NCBI GenBank assembly: GCA_021202245.1
Contig: JAJQDK010000121.1
Coordinates: 1,848 to 16,354 of the forward strand
Length of the DNA: 14,507 nt
Reading direction: 5' to 3'
From: Clostridiales bacterium
GTDB lineage: Bacteria > Bacillota > Clostridia > Oscillospirales > Acutalibacteraceae
The notes beneath the pieces are model-generated. The model searched no databases and was not told the origin of the DNA. It saw only the letters and a program-made list of their open reading frames with translations. A program made the position numbers and the translations under genes. The stretch's first letter is position 1, and the number at the start of each line of letters is the position of its first letter. Shown one piece after another: positions 7,073 to 14,052 of this stretch.

Positions 7073-7136
7073 GATTATCATCTCCTGTTGTTCAAATAGG
7101 GGCTTTCCTTTAGCTGTACGTTTAAGCCATATGTAC

Positions 7137-7145
7137 AGTATACCA
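7137..7145 (-). promoter_or_regulatory. Possible extended -10 promoter of ywlG
   Basis: On the minus strand TGGTATACT (7145-7137) is a TG-extended -10 box about 65 bases before the GTG start; no good -35 box is present at the correct distance. Just downstream, CTGTAC and GTACAG (7114-7119 and 7133-7138) form a 6-bp inverted repeat with a 13-base centre. Confidence 0.35.
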
Positions 7146-7180
7146 CATAAACTGCAATTTTAAAATCCCTGCTTGTCTGC

Positions 7181-8236
7181 TCAGTCTAAAATTTTCATAA
7201 GATTTTCTGTCGAAAAATCGGGGTTTGTAAAAAATTCCTCTTCAAGCATTTCACTGTTTTCGTAGGAATGTTCAACCTCCTTTGAATACCTTTGCAGCAG
7301 TCGGGTGCGCTCCTCAAAGGAGATGCCGCCGTTAACCGAGCTTAGATAATCCTCGGCTTTGCCCACAACGACGCAGCAGCACACAATGCGTTTTATTGTT
7401 GACAAAACATCAAGTCTGTCAAGGGCGGTGAGGTAATATCTGTACAAGTAATATTGCGCTGTTACGGAAAATTCATCGTCAAAGCTCCCGTGTATGCTCG
7501 GGAGGTCGGCGCTGCGTTCTGTTTTATCGAGCAAATCACGCCATTTGCCGCTCATTATGTCAAGCTTCTTGTGCAGAGAAAATATGAATTTGCAGTCGCC
7601 GCCTTCGCTGCTTCCGCAATTATTTATACCCGGTTTTTTAAGCAGGCCCGAATCGTAGCTTTCGCTGCAGAGCAAATCCTGAACCGAGGAGTTAAATTGC
7701 AATGCAAGTTTTAACCGTGATGAAAAATCAAGACTGCCGTCCCCGAAAATTTCAAATGTAATTTTTCGGGCTTTTAACAAAAAGCGCATTAAATCGCAGT
7801 CAAAATCCTCCGTTACGGTATCGAGGCGGGTTTCGTATCGAGCAAAGGCGTTCTTTTCGCTCAGCATAAGCCTTGCCGCCTCGGGACAGGCAAAGGAGAG
7901 CATATGCTCGGCAAAAACTGAGTAATTCTGCGTTATTCTCGGAAATTTTTTGCAGGTGTCGCATAAATGCTCCTCTCCGAGATTTATATAAATATCGCAG
8001 AGCCTTTTGTCGTTCCAAAACGGGCATTTGCCGTTTTGCGAAACAAAAATCCTGTCGCCGTCACCGTCAATTTCGGTGAGCCTTTTTAATTTTTTGCCGA
8101 ACTCACCGCCCGCACTTTCATAAAACTCCTGCGCCCTGTCGTCCACCTCAATGTCCCAGTCTTTGCAGCAGCTGTCGGGGCATTTGCCGGCTGTACATTT
8201 AAATTTGTCATAAAATTTCGGATAGATGTGCTTCAT
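7181..8236 (-). CDS. FliB-like Cys-cluster protein (flagellin lysine-N-methylase family)
   Basis: A 351-residue protein with the N-terminal Cys cluster CTAGKCPDSCCKDW (Cys 14, 19, 23, 24), then GKCPFW (Cys 71), RLCDIY (Cys 80), LCDTCKKFPR (Cys 92, 95) and FACPEAARLML. This pattern is that of proteins annotated as flagellin lysine-N-methylase (FliB), which probably carry an iron-sulfur centre. The C-terminal two thirds are helical and weakly conserved. No flagellar gene is in the window, so the substrate may be another surface protein; many non-motile Clostridia carry such genes. It starts 16 bases after the stop of the membrane-bound XRE gene on the same strand and is probably co-transcribed with it. 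Family call good, activity uncertain. Confidence 0.75.
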   Translation of the reverse strand: MKHIYPKFYDKFKCTAGKCPDSCCKDWDIEVDDRAQEFYESAGGEFGKKLKRLTEIDGDGDRIFVSQNGKCPFWNDKRLCDIYINLGEEHLCDTCKKFPRITQNYSVFAEHMLSFACPEAARLMLSEKNAFARYETRLDTVTEDFDCDLMRFLLKARKITFEIFGDGSLDFSSRLKLALQFNSSVQDLLCSESYDSGLLKKPGINNCGSSEGGDCKFIFSLHKKLDIMSGKWRDLLDKTERSADLPSIHGSFDDEFSVTAQYYLYRYYLTALDRLDVLSTIKRIVCCCVVVGKAEDYLSSVNGGISFEERTRLLQRYSKEVEHSYENSEMLEEEFFTNPDFSTENLMKILD

Positions 8237-8252
8237 AAATCAAATCCCTGCT

Positions 8253-9554
8253 TTAAGCTGAATTTTTTTGCAGCCGTCTTGAAATAATCCTGTATAAAAC
8301 GGCAATTAAAATATACTCGGCAAGCACGGCAATCGCACAGATTGAACGGTAGGCAACTATGTTGTAGGCAACGTCCTGCACGGTGTAAACGGTTATCGGC
8401 AGATTGCCGTAGCCGCCGTACTCGCAGTATATATTTGATTTTCTGACCGGATAGGTTTCAACTATGTTGTCGTTTTCATCAACAGCTTCGCCGTAAAACA
8501 GAATGTCGTCGTCCGAATCCGAATCAGAATCAGAGTCCGAAGCGGTTGAAGTGAAAGTAACCACGGAAAGTCCGAGTCCCTGAACTGTTACCTCCTCGTC
8601 GCTGCTTTCTATGGCGACATAGGCCTTGTAGCTTTCAAAATCGTCAAAAACGGTGCCGCCCAAAATGAAAACATCGCTTCCGCAAAGGTAACAGCATATC
8701 AGAACGGTAAACAAAATTACCGCCGTTGATGTTGTGAAAAATCGCTTTTTAAAGCGGTTAAGGTCTTGACCCTTGCAGTCGGTAGGATAAACTCCGCTTT
8801 TGATAAGTCTGCCCGTTACATACGCCCAAACCGTTCTGAAGAGTATATAGCCGAAAACAGCGAACAAAACGGCGACAAAGGCGTTCTCGCCGATGCTGAA
8901 GTCCATCTCGGAGAGCAGATAGGCGATGTCGCCCGTTTTACCTGTGCAGAACGGAAGATAAATCAGCAGAGCTGCAAAGGTATAAAGAATGTAAAAATTC
9001 ACGGCAAAAAGTATTTTTGAAAAGCCTATTGCTTTAATTTTAAAATCATCAATTTTTGCGTTTTCAATTTCCTCATTTGTTACGGAGCTTAGCGAATTGT
9101 TGAGAAAGGTTATTTCACAAGCTGTGGAAATCAGCAAAAGAAACGCCGTAACAATAAAGGTTATGTAATTGTTTTTAACAAAATATGCGAGCAGAACCGC
9201 CGCAAGAGCGGCTGCAGCCGAAATGCCGAAGGAAATCATACTGAGATTTTTCAGCTTAGTCACAGCGGATGAAAGCAAATGCTTTGTCTGCTTTTCGGAG
9301 CGTGCGCTCGGTTTTGACGGAGAATCCGAAATATCGTCCGATCTCCTGCGCTCGCCGCTTAAAAGCTCGTCTGCGCTTACATTAAAAATTTCTGCGATTA
9401 TCGGAATCAGCGAGAGGTCGGGCGCACATTCGTCACGCTCCCAGCGGCTTACAGCCTTGTCCGAAACATTGAGCTTTTCGGCAAGCTCTCTTTGAGTTAA
9501 TCCGTTTGCTTTTCTGAGGGCGGCTATAAACGCGCCCATTGATTTACGTTCCAT
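8253..9554 (-). CDS. Membrane-anchored XRE/HTH regulator with Asp-Ser repeat
   Basis: A 433-residue protein. Residues 7-64 form a canonical Cro/CI-type helix-turn-helix (IAALRKANGLTQRELAEKL, then SDKAVSRWERDECAPDLSL). A charged linker (67-100) leads to about six hydrophobic segments: 106-126, 130-150, 178-202, 223-247, 276-298 and 402-424. With a cytosolic N-terminus, residues 299-401 would face outside. That loop contains an Asp-Ser run (about 339-349) in an acidic, possibly cation-binding stretch. The layout suggests a one-component sensor that binds DNA while held in the membrane. AGGAG lies 6 bases before ATG. The FliB-like gene follows in the same direction. Ligand and target genes are unknown. 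Confidence 0.85.
   Translation of the reverse strand: MERKSMGAFIAALRKANGLTQRELAEKLNVSDKAVSRWERDECAPDLSLIPIIAEIFNVSADELLSGERRRSDDISDSPSKPSARSEKQTKHLLSSAVTKLKNLSMISFGISAAAALAAVLLAYFVKNNYITFIVTAFLLLISTACEITFLNNSLSSVTNEEIENAKIDDFKIKAIGFSKILFAVNFYILYTFAALLIYLPFCTGKTGDIAYLLSEMDFSIGENAFVAVLFAVFGYILFRTVWAYVTGRLIKSGVYPTDCKGQDLNRFKKRFFTTSTAVILFTVLICCYLCGSDVFILGGTVFDDFESYKAYVAIESSDEEVTVQGLGLSVVTFTSTASDSDSDSDSDDDILFYGEAVDENDNIVETYPVRKSNIYCEYGGYGNLPITVYTVQDVAYNIVAYRSICAIAVLAEYILIAVLYRIISRRLQKNSA
8508..8543 (-). repeat. Short Asp-Ser codon repeat inside the XRE gene
   Basis: Alternating GAC/GAT and TCx/AGT-type codons (seen on the plus strand as repeated gaatc and gagtc hexamers) encode a run of alternating Ser and Asp. 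The hexanucleotide periodicity makes it prone to slippage in whole-codon steps, so length may vary between strains. Confidence 0.6.
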
Positions 9555-9667
9555 ATTGTTCTCCTGTCGGTTATTTATTCAGTCAAAATTCCTGCAGGCA
9601 AATCTTGTCTGTACTCAAATTCTACAGCTGCGACGGATTTTTTTACACCCCGTAAAGCGAAAATTAC

Positions 9668-9723
9668 TCTCGCAAAGCGAGAATTTGCCGCAAAACGGCA
9701 GAAATCGGGCATAAAGCAATGCC
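9668..9723 (-). other. Three tandem hairpins at the core/accessory border
   Basis: Three hairpins follow each other closely: TCTCGC/GCGAGA (9668-9682, AAA loop), TGCCG/CGGCA (9686-9700) and GGCAT/ATGCC (9708-9723). They lie just after the KTR gene stop on the minus strand and about 110 bases before the XRE gene start. No T-run follows any of them, so classical termination is doubtful. They may block readthrough, stabilise the upstream mRNA end, or be a palindromic repeat cluster. Confidence 0.5.
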
Positions 9724-9737
9724 GTCAACATAAAAAT

Positions 9738-9971
9738 TTAAACCGTAGCTTCTATAGCGATGAACCCCAAATATACAACCCTCTCGCAGCATATACTACT
9801 GTGTGCAAGCGTGATTTCCATATCCCGAACATTGATAATTGTTTCTTTTTTGCACTTCGGACAGTAAAGCGGGAAGTTCTTTAACTCTGTATCTTCTCGT
9901 ATCATCGTGTGAGTCTTGTTACCACAGACAGGGCATAATATAAACTTACAATCAGTCTTTTTATTCTGCAT
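9738..9971 (-). CDS. Cysteine-rich KTR-domain protein
   Basis: A 77-residue protein with two zinc-ribbon-like pairs, CPVCGNKT (Cys 13, 16) and CPKCKKET (Cys 37, 40), and the intervening IREDTELKNFPLYCP segment typical of the Cys-rich KTR family found on Tn916-like and other clostridial mobile elements. Function is unknown; nucleic-acid or zinc binding is likely. The frame runs up to 10046, but the ATG at 9971 is favoured: GGAGG lies 12 bases upstream and homology begins there. It overlaps the end of the hydrolase gene by 11 bases, so it is the third gene of that operon. After about residue 56 the tail (SSICCERVVYLGF onward) does not look like usual KTR ends and may be a replaced 3' end. Confidence 0.75.
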   Translation of the reverse strand: MQNKKTDCKFILCPVCGNKTHTMIREDTELKNFPLYCPKCKKETIINVRDMEITLAHSSICCERVVYLGFIAIEATV

Positions 9972-10749
9972 TTGTCCAAAAATCCTCCATAGTTTCATTA
10001 AACTCCTGTGGCACATCCATATTGGCACAGTGTCCCGCATTTTCAAAAATAACTACCCTGCAATTTGGCTCATTTATTTTCCATTGTTTGATTGCCTCTA
10101 ATTCCATTGGAATATCAAAGTTTCCGCATCCAATCAGCAACGGGTAATTTCGTTTTTCAGTTTTGTACTTATTTACCATATTATTGAGCGTTGCCAGAAA
10201 CATAAATGACTTTTTCGGAAAAAGTATGTTCATATCAAAAAACTCATCTTGTGCCTGTGAAGTATAGGCAGAAATTTTCTTATTTGCTTTTGCAAACCAT
10301 TTAATCGAAAAAACGGCTTTTAACATCATCAACATCTGTTTTGCACCATTTTCCTTTTGCATTTTAATGTCAAAATTATTGATGTCATATCCTCCAAAGC
10401 AAGCCAATGAGCATACTGAGTGGGAGTAACGATTAGCAAAATCCTGCGCCAAGACTGCACCTAACGAAACACCTACAATATGTATTTTTTCAATATTTTC
10501 TACCTTTAAGATGTCGAATATCCATTCTGACATCTTATCTATACCATCTCCTTTTCGGGTATTCGTTGACTGCCCATGCCCAATGATGTCAATAGCCATA
10601 ACATTATATTTGTTCTGAAAGTACTCAAACTGTGCCTTAAACATATTATGATTAACAAAAGCAGCGTGAATAAAAAGTATCCATTCAGTATGCTCTGTGC
10701 CACTAATAAAATATGTAATTGGCGAATTAGCTAACTTTATTGATTTCAT
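9961..10749 (-). CDS. Alpha/beta hydrolase
   Basis: A 262-residue alpha/beta-hydrolase fold protein. The oxyanion segment FIHAAFVNH (26-34), the IDIIGHGQST strand-turn (53-62), the nucleophile elbow GVSLGA (Ser95), the acid in CGNFDIP (Asp212) and the catalytic His in NAGHCANMD (His240) complete the triad. The cap region (about 120-190) is rich in Met and Lys. No signal peptide, so cytosolic. Its ATG overlaps the stop of the PadR gene in an ATGA arrangement, indicating translational coupling. With a PadR repressor in front, it may act on a small toxic or phenolic ester-like compound; substrate cannot be read from sequence. Confidence 0.88.
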   Translation of the reverse strand: MKSIKLANSPITYFISGTEHTEWILFIHAAFVNHNMFKAQFEYFQNKYNVMAIDIIGHGQSTNTRKGDGIDKMSEWIFDILKVENIEKIHIVGVSLGAVLAQDFANRYSHSVCSLACFGGYDINNFDIKMQKENGAKQMLMMLKAVFSIKWFAKANKKISAYTSQAQDEFFDMNILFPKKSFMFLATLNNMVNKYKTEKRNYPLLIGCGNFDIPMELEAIKQWKINEPNCRVVIFENAGHCANMDVPQEFNETMEDFWTNAE

Positions 10750-11285
10750 ATTTTGTTTCCTTTCATTTCATCAAGAAGTTTTTGATACCACTCAATATTA
10801 AATTTCATAAAATCTTTGCCGTATCGGGCTGCGGTAAGCTGATAATGGAGAATGTCCTTGTTTTTATCAGGAACTTTGACATTTTCTGCTTCCTTGCAAA
10901 TGACATACAATATGTCATACTGTTCTTTTAATTTTGAAATATACTCTTGTAACCCTGCTTCACGCTTTTCTTTTGTTGAAAAACCCATAAAATACAATTT
11001 AGCCAATTCAGAATTTTTGCTACTCTGTATTTCCATCGGGGTGGATACCCACTCAATAAAATTTTGTTTTCCACTATCTGTTATGGAATAAATTTTTTTA
11101 TATTTTCCATTCTCAACGGCTTCTTCATACTGAATATATCCACAATTAAGCAATTTCTTTATAGCAGCCTGTATACTTCCCATACTGCTGCTATACATCA
11201 TATTAAGCCCTTTATCTATTCTCTCACGCAATTGATAAATTGTTCTGCTGCTCAACAGCAAAAGACCAAGTATAATGTTATCCAT
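10746..11285 (-). CDS. PadR-family transcriptional repressor
   Basis: A 179-residue protein with an N-terminal winged helix (LGLLLLSSRTIYQLRERI, then GSIQAAIKKLLNCGYI and the wing ENGKYKKIYSITDSG, residues 5-72) and a helical C-terminal dimerisation domain (about 88-175) as in PadR/Vir-type repressors. These typically repress an adjacent detoxification gene and themselves until a ligand binds. AAAGGAG lies upstream of ATG. The gene leads the operon PadR-hydrolase-KTR. A perfect palindrome between its promoter and start codon is the probable autoregulatory operator. Confidence 0.88.
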   Translation of the reverse strand: MDNIILGLLLLSSRTIYQLRERIDKGLNMMYSSSMGSIQAAIKKLLNCGYIQYEEAVENGKYKKIYSITDSGKQNFIEWVSTPMEIQSSKNSELAKLYFMGFSTKEKREAGLQEYISKLKEQYDILYVICKEAENVKVPDKNKDILHYQLTAARYGKDFMKFNIEWYQKLLDEMKGNKI

Positions 11286-11298
11286 ACGCCTCTCCTTT

Positions 11299-11317
11299 AT
11301 ATTACTATTAGTAACAT
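11299..11317 (-). promoter_or_regulatory. Palindromic operator candidate for the PadR repressor
   Basis: TTACTA-T-TAGTAA (11302-11314) is a perfect palindrome around one central base, extended to ATATTACTATTAGTAACAT with one mismatch. It sits immediately downstream of the -10 box and upstream of the ribosome site, where a bound dimer would block transcription. A/T-rich dyads with TACT/AGTA arms are usual for PadR proteins. Confidence 0.65.
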
Positions 11318-11321
11318 TGCT

Positions 11322-11350
11322 ATTATATCTGATTTTCCTAATGATGTCAA
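11322..11350 (-). promoter_or_regulatory. Consensus promoter of the PadR-hydrolase-KTR operon
   Basis: On the minus strand TTGACA (11350-11345), 17 bp and TATAAT (11327-11322) match both sigma-A boxes exactly. Such a strong promoter needs repression, fitting the operator just downstream. Confidence 0.9.
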
Positions 11351-11361
11351 TAGATAATAAA

Positions 11362-11387
11362 GGAGGCAGGAAGTAAACCCTGCCTCC
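11362..11387 (-). terminator. Intrinsic terminator after tnpV
   Basis: A 9-bp perfect stem GGAGGCAGG/CCTGCCTCC (11362-11370 with 11379-11387, 8-base loop) is followed on the minus strand by TTTATTATCT. It lies 8 bases after the tnpV stop and 12 bases before the PadR -35 box, insulating the two units. Confidence 0.8.
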
Positions 11388-11394
11388 AAAATAG

Positions 11395-11773
11395 TTATGC
11401 GTAGATTATCTCGTCATTTACAATCTCCATAGCACACGCCCTTATGTTATTCATTTTTCCAACCCATTCTAAAGCATTTTCTGCCTTTAGCTGCTCCGTG
11501 ATACCCTGTGCCTGTTTCATTTGCTCTATAAGCGTTTTAAAGCGTTCCTGTGCCTGTTTGTCAATGTCGGCAAGGTAACTATTCAGCTTGCCCTCAATTA
11601 GCATTGTAGCGTAGACGGCTTTTCTGTATTCTTTCAGGTATGTTTTATGACGCTGTCCCCGAATGCCGATAGGCTTGCTTTCTTCTTCGGGAAGTGTCAG
11701 GCAAGGGATATAATAATCCCCCCTCTAATTCGTACCATAAACCATTGCTTTCGTCATAAATGTACTTGTCCAT
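11395..11773 (-). pseudogene. tnpV: tnpV (transposon-encoded protein) with single-base frameshift
   Basis: ATG at 11773, after GGAGG at good spacing, begins MDKYIYDESNGLWYELEG. Reading then breaks in a run of six G on the minus strand (C at 11718-11723): removing one G continues as DYYIPCLTLPEEE, PIGIRGQRHKTYLKEYRKA, LIEGKLNSYLADIDKQAQERF and ends KMNNIRACAMEIVNDEIIYA. That is TnpV, a small protein of Tn4451-type and related clostridial elements, role unclear. Without the correction the frame ends about 43 codons in, and only the last 69 codons from an internal Met (11604) are uninterrupted. The total span equals 125 residues plus one extra base. Either a genuine recent frameshift or a homopolymer sequencing error. 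Confidence 0.85.
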
Positions 11774-12117
11774 TATAAAATCCTCCAGTATAATATATTC
11801 GCACATACATCACAGTTTCCCGATTGCCACACTTTGTTATATCTTGTTATTAGATTTTCTTGCCCTTGATTTTGCCCTTATAAGCAGTCAGGGAAAGAGT
11901 AAACTTGTGTGAAATCATATAAAGGGATAAGGTGAACACATTGCGATAAATCCTTTATTTTCAAGACTTTTGGAGGATTTTATTGATAGCCTATAACCTC
12001 TGTTGAGAGGTCATAATTTATAGAAATTCAAATTATAAATAAAAACTTGATAAAGCTATATAAGCAAAAAAGTAAATTCAAAAATTCATAAAATTAAATT
12101 ATAATTTTTGTAAGGAC
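11774..12117. other. Gene-free stretch between tnpV and recombinase remnant
   Basis: No supported gene. Visible are a partial direct repeat gattttcttgccctt / gattttgccctt (11851-11881), a hairpin ACCTCT/AGAGGT with GTTG loop (11996-12011), and on the plus strand a GGAGGATTTTAT segment at 11972-11983 resembling the tnpV ribosome site on the other strand. The rest is very AT-rich. It may be remnant mobile-element flank. Confidence 0.4.
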
Positions 12118-12290
12118 GGATTATTCAAATCTTTAACCCCACGACAGGTTGCTGATCTGATTGGACATACAACTGCAGAAATTACGGAGCAGTATTATGT
12201 AAAAATAGATTAACTAAACTGAATGGCATTACGGATGAATTTGAGGTTAAAAAAACCGGAAACGGTTTAATCAAATTTCCTGCTTTTTAA
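12118..12290 (+). pseudogene. Tyrosine recombinase (integrase) 3' remnant, truncated and frameshifted
   Basis: In frame from about 12133 the plus strand reads LTPRQVADLIGHTTAEITEQYYVK (given here as LTPRQVADLIGH, then TTAEITEQYYVK), the C-terminal catalytic part of a phage/ICE-type tyrosine recombinase, with the GH motif and the nucleophile Tyr in EQYYVK. TAA at 12211 follows, but one frame over the sequence goes on as LTKLNGITDEFEV, the usual end of this integrase type. So a one-base loss near 12210 frameshifted it. The upstream catalytic Arg and core domain are absent; sequence before about 12130 is unrelated AT-rich DNA, so the gene is also 5'-truncated. Not functional. It shows that an integrative element once ended here. 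Confidence 0.8.
12249..12268 (-). terminator. Terminator overlapping the stop codon of the 244-residue gene
   Basis: On the minus strand AAACCG-TTTC-CGGTTT (12268-12253) is followed directly by more T residues, making a compact hairpin plus T-run. The TAA stop at 12269-12267 lies in the first arm, so coding and terminator sequence overlap. Confidence 0.75.
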
Positions 12291-13001
12291 TGCTTCCATT
12301 GCGGATTGAACAGCATTGTACTTTGTATCATAAAAACCTGACGGAATAATGTTAAAGGCAGATGACCAATAGTACATACCAAAGTAATCATCAAAATATC
12401 TATCCATATTATTATAAATGTAGCTATTGTGATTTTCTATAATCTCAATATAGCAGTATTCATTTACATCAATCACTTCTATCGCTTCGGGGTTGATAAT
12501 TTTAGGTTGGCGGTTTGTGAAATAACCTTTTGATTTGTCATATTGCCAAGTGGTTATTTTTTGGATTTTTTGCAAAAAAGGATTAATTAGTCTTACAAGT
12601 CCAAACCAAGTGCCGCCAATATATTTATCTTCTCTGCCGTCACAGTAAACTATATAGTATTTTTCCGAATGCAGTGATTCACCCTTGAAAATTTCCATAT
12701 GCCGAATTTGGTTTTGAAGTAATTCAAATAAAAAATCTTTGGCTCGTTTTATGTAATCATCTTCACCCTCAATAAGTTCAGAAGCATAATCATCAAAATG
12801 ACAGTGCTCTGTAAAATAAAAAACCGATATTTCGTTGTCGAAAACCTCAAACCCAATATTGTTTTTTCTGTCAATCATTACATAGTCTGATTTTAAGTTT
12901 TTGTTTTTTATATTTTTACTCCTGTCACTAACGGTAATATTAGCATTTTCAATAAAAGGATCTAATACTTCAAGAAGTTCCAAAGTAGTTTTAAAATTCA
13001 T
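12267..13001 (-). CDS. Unrecognised 244-residue protein
   Basis: I do not recognise the family. The protein is soluble-looking: no signal peptide or membrane segment, rich in Ile, Asn, Lys, Asp and Tyr. Notable stretches are the acidic middle FTEHCHFDDYASELIEGEDDYIKRAKDFLFELL (about 67-95, cited in parts: HCHFDDYASELIEGED, then DYIKRAKDF), GGTWFGLVRLINPFLQKI (128-145), TTWQYDKSKGYF and the aromatic DDYFGMYYWSSAFN near the C-terminus. GGAGG lies 10 bases before the ATG and a terminator overlaps its stop, so it looks like a genuine single-gene unit. Size, acidity and a mobile, toxin-antitoxin neighbourhood would suit an immunity-type or accessory protein, but that is only inference. Composition differs from the chromosomal genes to the left, pointing to transfer. 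Confidence 0.75.
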   Translation of the reverse strand: MNFKTTLELLEVLDPFIENANITVSDRSKNIKNKNLKSDYVMIDRKNNIGFEVFDNEISVFYFTEHCHFDDYASELIEGEDDYIKRAKDFLFELLQNQIRHMEIFKGESLHSEKYYIVYCDGREDKYIGGTWFGLVRLINPFLQKIQKITTWQYDKSKGYFTNRQPKIINPEAIEVIDVNEYCYIEIIENHNSYIYNNMDRYFDDYFGMYYWSSAFNIIPSGFYDTKYNAVQSAMEALKSRKFD

Positions 13002-13054
13002 TTTAATCTATCCTCCGTAAAGTCCGAAAATTAATGTTATTTTGATGATGTAAC

Positions 13055-13109
13055 AGACAGAAATGCCGGAATTATTAGCAACCGTTGAACATTTTGATGC
13101 CTGAAACAA
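13055..13109. repeat. Direct repeat, left copy (at least 55 bp)
   Basis: The 55 bases from agacagaaatgccgg to gcctgaaacaa are identical to 14453-14507, offset 1398 bases in the same orientation. The copies bracket the Fic module. The true right boundary is unknown because the other copy runs into the window end. No terminal inverted repeat or transposase is seen within it. Confidence 0.95.
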
Positions 13110-13325
13110 GCGCCAAAACAGAAAAATCGGACTGTGCTCCGTACATAAAATTATATCAAAAAAGACTTAAACGCAGTGCTTAAGCCGTCTTGTCTGGTTT
13201 CACCCTACTGTCAGAGTTATATATTTTGTCCGTATTTTAGCTCTTATAACCACCATTTACAACTACTTATTTTGATAATTCCATAGTTCAAAATTTGCTA
13301 TGCTGTAAAGAAAGAATAGAGAATT
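13110..13325. other. Gap between left repeat and Fic gene
   Basis: Apart from the terminator at 13162-13191 I see no gene. The part from 13200 to 13325 is AT-rich without clear promoter, repeat or reading frame. Confidence 0.4.
13158..13191 (-). terminator. Probable terminator of the antitoxin-fic operon
   Basis: On the minus strand AAGA-CGG-CTTAA pairs with TTAAG-TCTT (three-base bulge), and TTTT follows directly. It lies about 135 bases after the fic stop. The bulge and distance lower confidence. Confidence 0.55.
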
Positions 13326-14051
13326 TTAATTATTCTCAATGTACTCATGTGGTGTAGGCTTATAATCCTTTGTATAATACTTTTCGTATTTCGAGGATTT
13401 CGTTTCTGATTCAATCTCATCGTCTTCCGAATCTTCAATCGGTTCTATACTGATAGCATCAAGAAGTATTTTTTCAAGATGCTCAAATTCAGAATTTTCA
13501 CCGAAGCAACAGAGGACAAAAGCATTACGGACATAGCCTGCACTTGAAGCCATAAGTTCATAATCAAAATAATAACCATGATGTTCAACAAACAGTGCAA
13601 TCAGCAATACTGTTGTTCTTGTATTGCCCTCTCTAAATGGATGAATTTGCCATATAGCAGAAAATAGATGAGTTATGCTATGTGCAAACTCTTCCTGCGT
13701 GAGATTGCTCCAATTAACTGCGTCTATTCTATCCCAAGCTGTATGCAAATTTTTATCTATTGTGTCCCAGTTTGAGTACCATACACTTTTACCGGCAAGA
13801 ATTTTTTCCTTTTTCTGAATATTAATAATTCTGTACTGTCCTGCCCAATCATATACATCTCCAAATAATGTCTTGTGTAGTTTACAAACTCCTTTAGACG
13901 AAAAATCCGAAAAGCCGCTGTTGTAGAGCAAAGCCATTTTTGTACTTACCATAATTGATTCAGTTTTATCAAGTGCAGTTTCGTCAGTAATTCCGAGTTT
14001 GTTTTTCAACACCTTGCTGCCATCTTGAAGATAAATATCGTATTTACTCAT
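13326..14051 (-). CDS. fic: Fic-domain toxin (AMP-transferase family)
   Basis: A 241-residue Fic/DOC protein. The N-terminal part has FGDVYDWAGQYR (63-74), the flap region before the active site, and the central motif HPFREGNTRTTV (137-148) with catalytic His137, acidic Glu141, Gly142-Asn143 and Arg145. Canonical motifs end GNGRxxR; here Thr replaces the second Gly, and Val148 stands where the second Arg normally contacts the nucleotide gamma phosphate, so activity or cofactor use may differ. The C-terminal 40 residues are acidic, low-complexity (EDSEDDEIESE), then Tyr/Lys-rich. It starts one base after the stop of the small VbhA-like gene, so both are translationally coupled. Such proteins AMPylate target proteins (for VbhT-type toxins, gyrase and topoisomerase IV) unless held by the antitoxin. 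Target here unknown. Confidence 0.88.
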   Translation of the reverse strand: MSKYDIYLQDGSKVLKNKLGITDETALDKTESIMVSTKMALLYNSGFSDFSSKGVCKLHKTLFGDVYDWAGQYRIINIQKKEKILAGKSVWYSNWDTIDKNLHTAWDRIDAVNWSNLTQEEFAHSITHLFSAIWQIHPFREGNTRTTVLLIALFVEHHGYYFDYELMASSAGYVRNAFVLCCFGENSEFEHLEKILLDAISIEPIEDSEDDEIESETKSSKYEKYYTKDYKPTPHEYIENN

Positions 14052-14052
14052 A

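Noticed and set aside
9668..9723. CRISPR-like array
   Set aside because: The three hairpins differ in sequence and there is no regular repeat-spacer spacing; no cas gene is present.
9738..10046. 102-residue version of the KTR protein
   Set aside because: The extra N-terminal 25 residues are read out of frame within the hydrolase gene and do not match the family; the ATG at 9971 has GGAGG upstream.
11850..11990. Coding remnant of a second recombinase
   Set aside because: The repeated TTGCCCTT motif and a ribosome-site-like GGAGG were suggestive, but no frame shows recognisable protein similarity.
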